DNA of 64,000 nt. Source: Ariolimax columbianus (Eukaryota; Mollusca; Gastropoda; Stylommatophora; Arionidae). The notes below the pieces were generated by a model, which did no database searches, was not told the DNA's origin, and saw only the letters and a list, made by a program, of their open reading frames with translations. Below, one piece after another: positions 63,991-64,000 of the stretch. Positions within the stretch are counted from its first letter, which is position 1. Each line of letters starts with the position of its first letter. The translations under genes and the position numbers were made by a program. Where the stretch lies: assembly GCA_036924085.1 (NCBI GenBank), contig JAVGWX010000013.1:40189893-40253892 (forward strand). Direction: 5' to 3'.

Positions 63991-64000
63991 TTTGCCTTAC

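Overview
This 64 kb window looks like non-genic DNA (intergenic or a large intron) of a repeat-rich animal genome, most probably a mollusc and perhaps a gastropod. There is no credible host gene, rRNA, true tRNA, CRISPR array or prokaryotic operon. The mollusc call is an inference from the kinds of LINEs, the tRNA-derived SINEs, and a SINE-like core (GTCGTAARAGGCGACTAA) that I associate with gastropod repeats. I could not search a database.

Layout. 1-5.4 kb: minisatellites, two tRNA-derived SINE-B copies, and a cluster of two further repeat families (called SINE-L and M here). 5.6-10.8 kb: decayed LINE 3' ends, a SINE-L copy with an internal 33-bp array, a mariner relic and an RNase H relic. 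11-17 kb: SINEs and LINE carboxyl-terminal relics. 17.4-22.9 kb: a 135-bp satellite made from a LINE 3' end, then a long decayed RTE-like LINE (endonuclease, RT, C-terminus) holding two minisatellites, then a second RTE-like copy. 22.9-36.8 kb: LINE relics between large minisatellites. 37.3-44.5 kb: nested retrotransposons (I-like LINE inside an RTE-like LINE; CR1-like LINE inside another I-like LINE) beside a deleted mariner. 44.8-49 kb: M, SINE-L and tRNA-SINE copies. 49.4-56.2 kb: large tandem arrays, a deleted mariner, a short I-like copy. 57.4-59.9 kb: the best-preserved I-like LINE (RT plus RNase H, broken by one stop codon). 60.8-61.8 kb: a 30/31-bp array. 62.8-64 kb: a deleted mariner and a LINE relic.

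The elements interact. Four I-like LINE copies end in the same (GAA)n tail and are flanked by readable 11-13 bp target-site duplications. SINE-L ends in a similar (GAA)n tail and also has target-site duplications, so the I-like LINE may mobilise it. Several minisatellites are not independent sequences: they are expansions of stretches inside a SINE, the M repeat or a LINE, and two of them start from direct repeats already present in the unexpanded element. Nearly every open reading frame here belongs to a retrotransposon or is an artefact of a tandem repeat whose period is a multiple of three.
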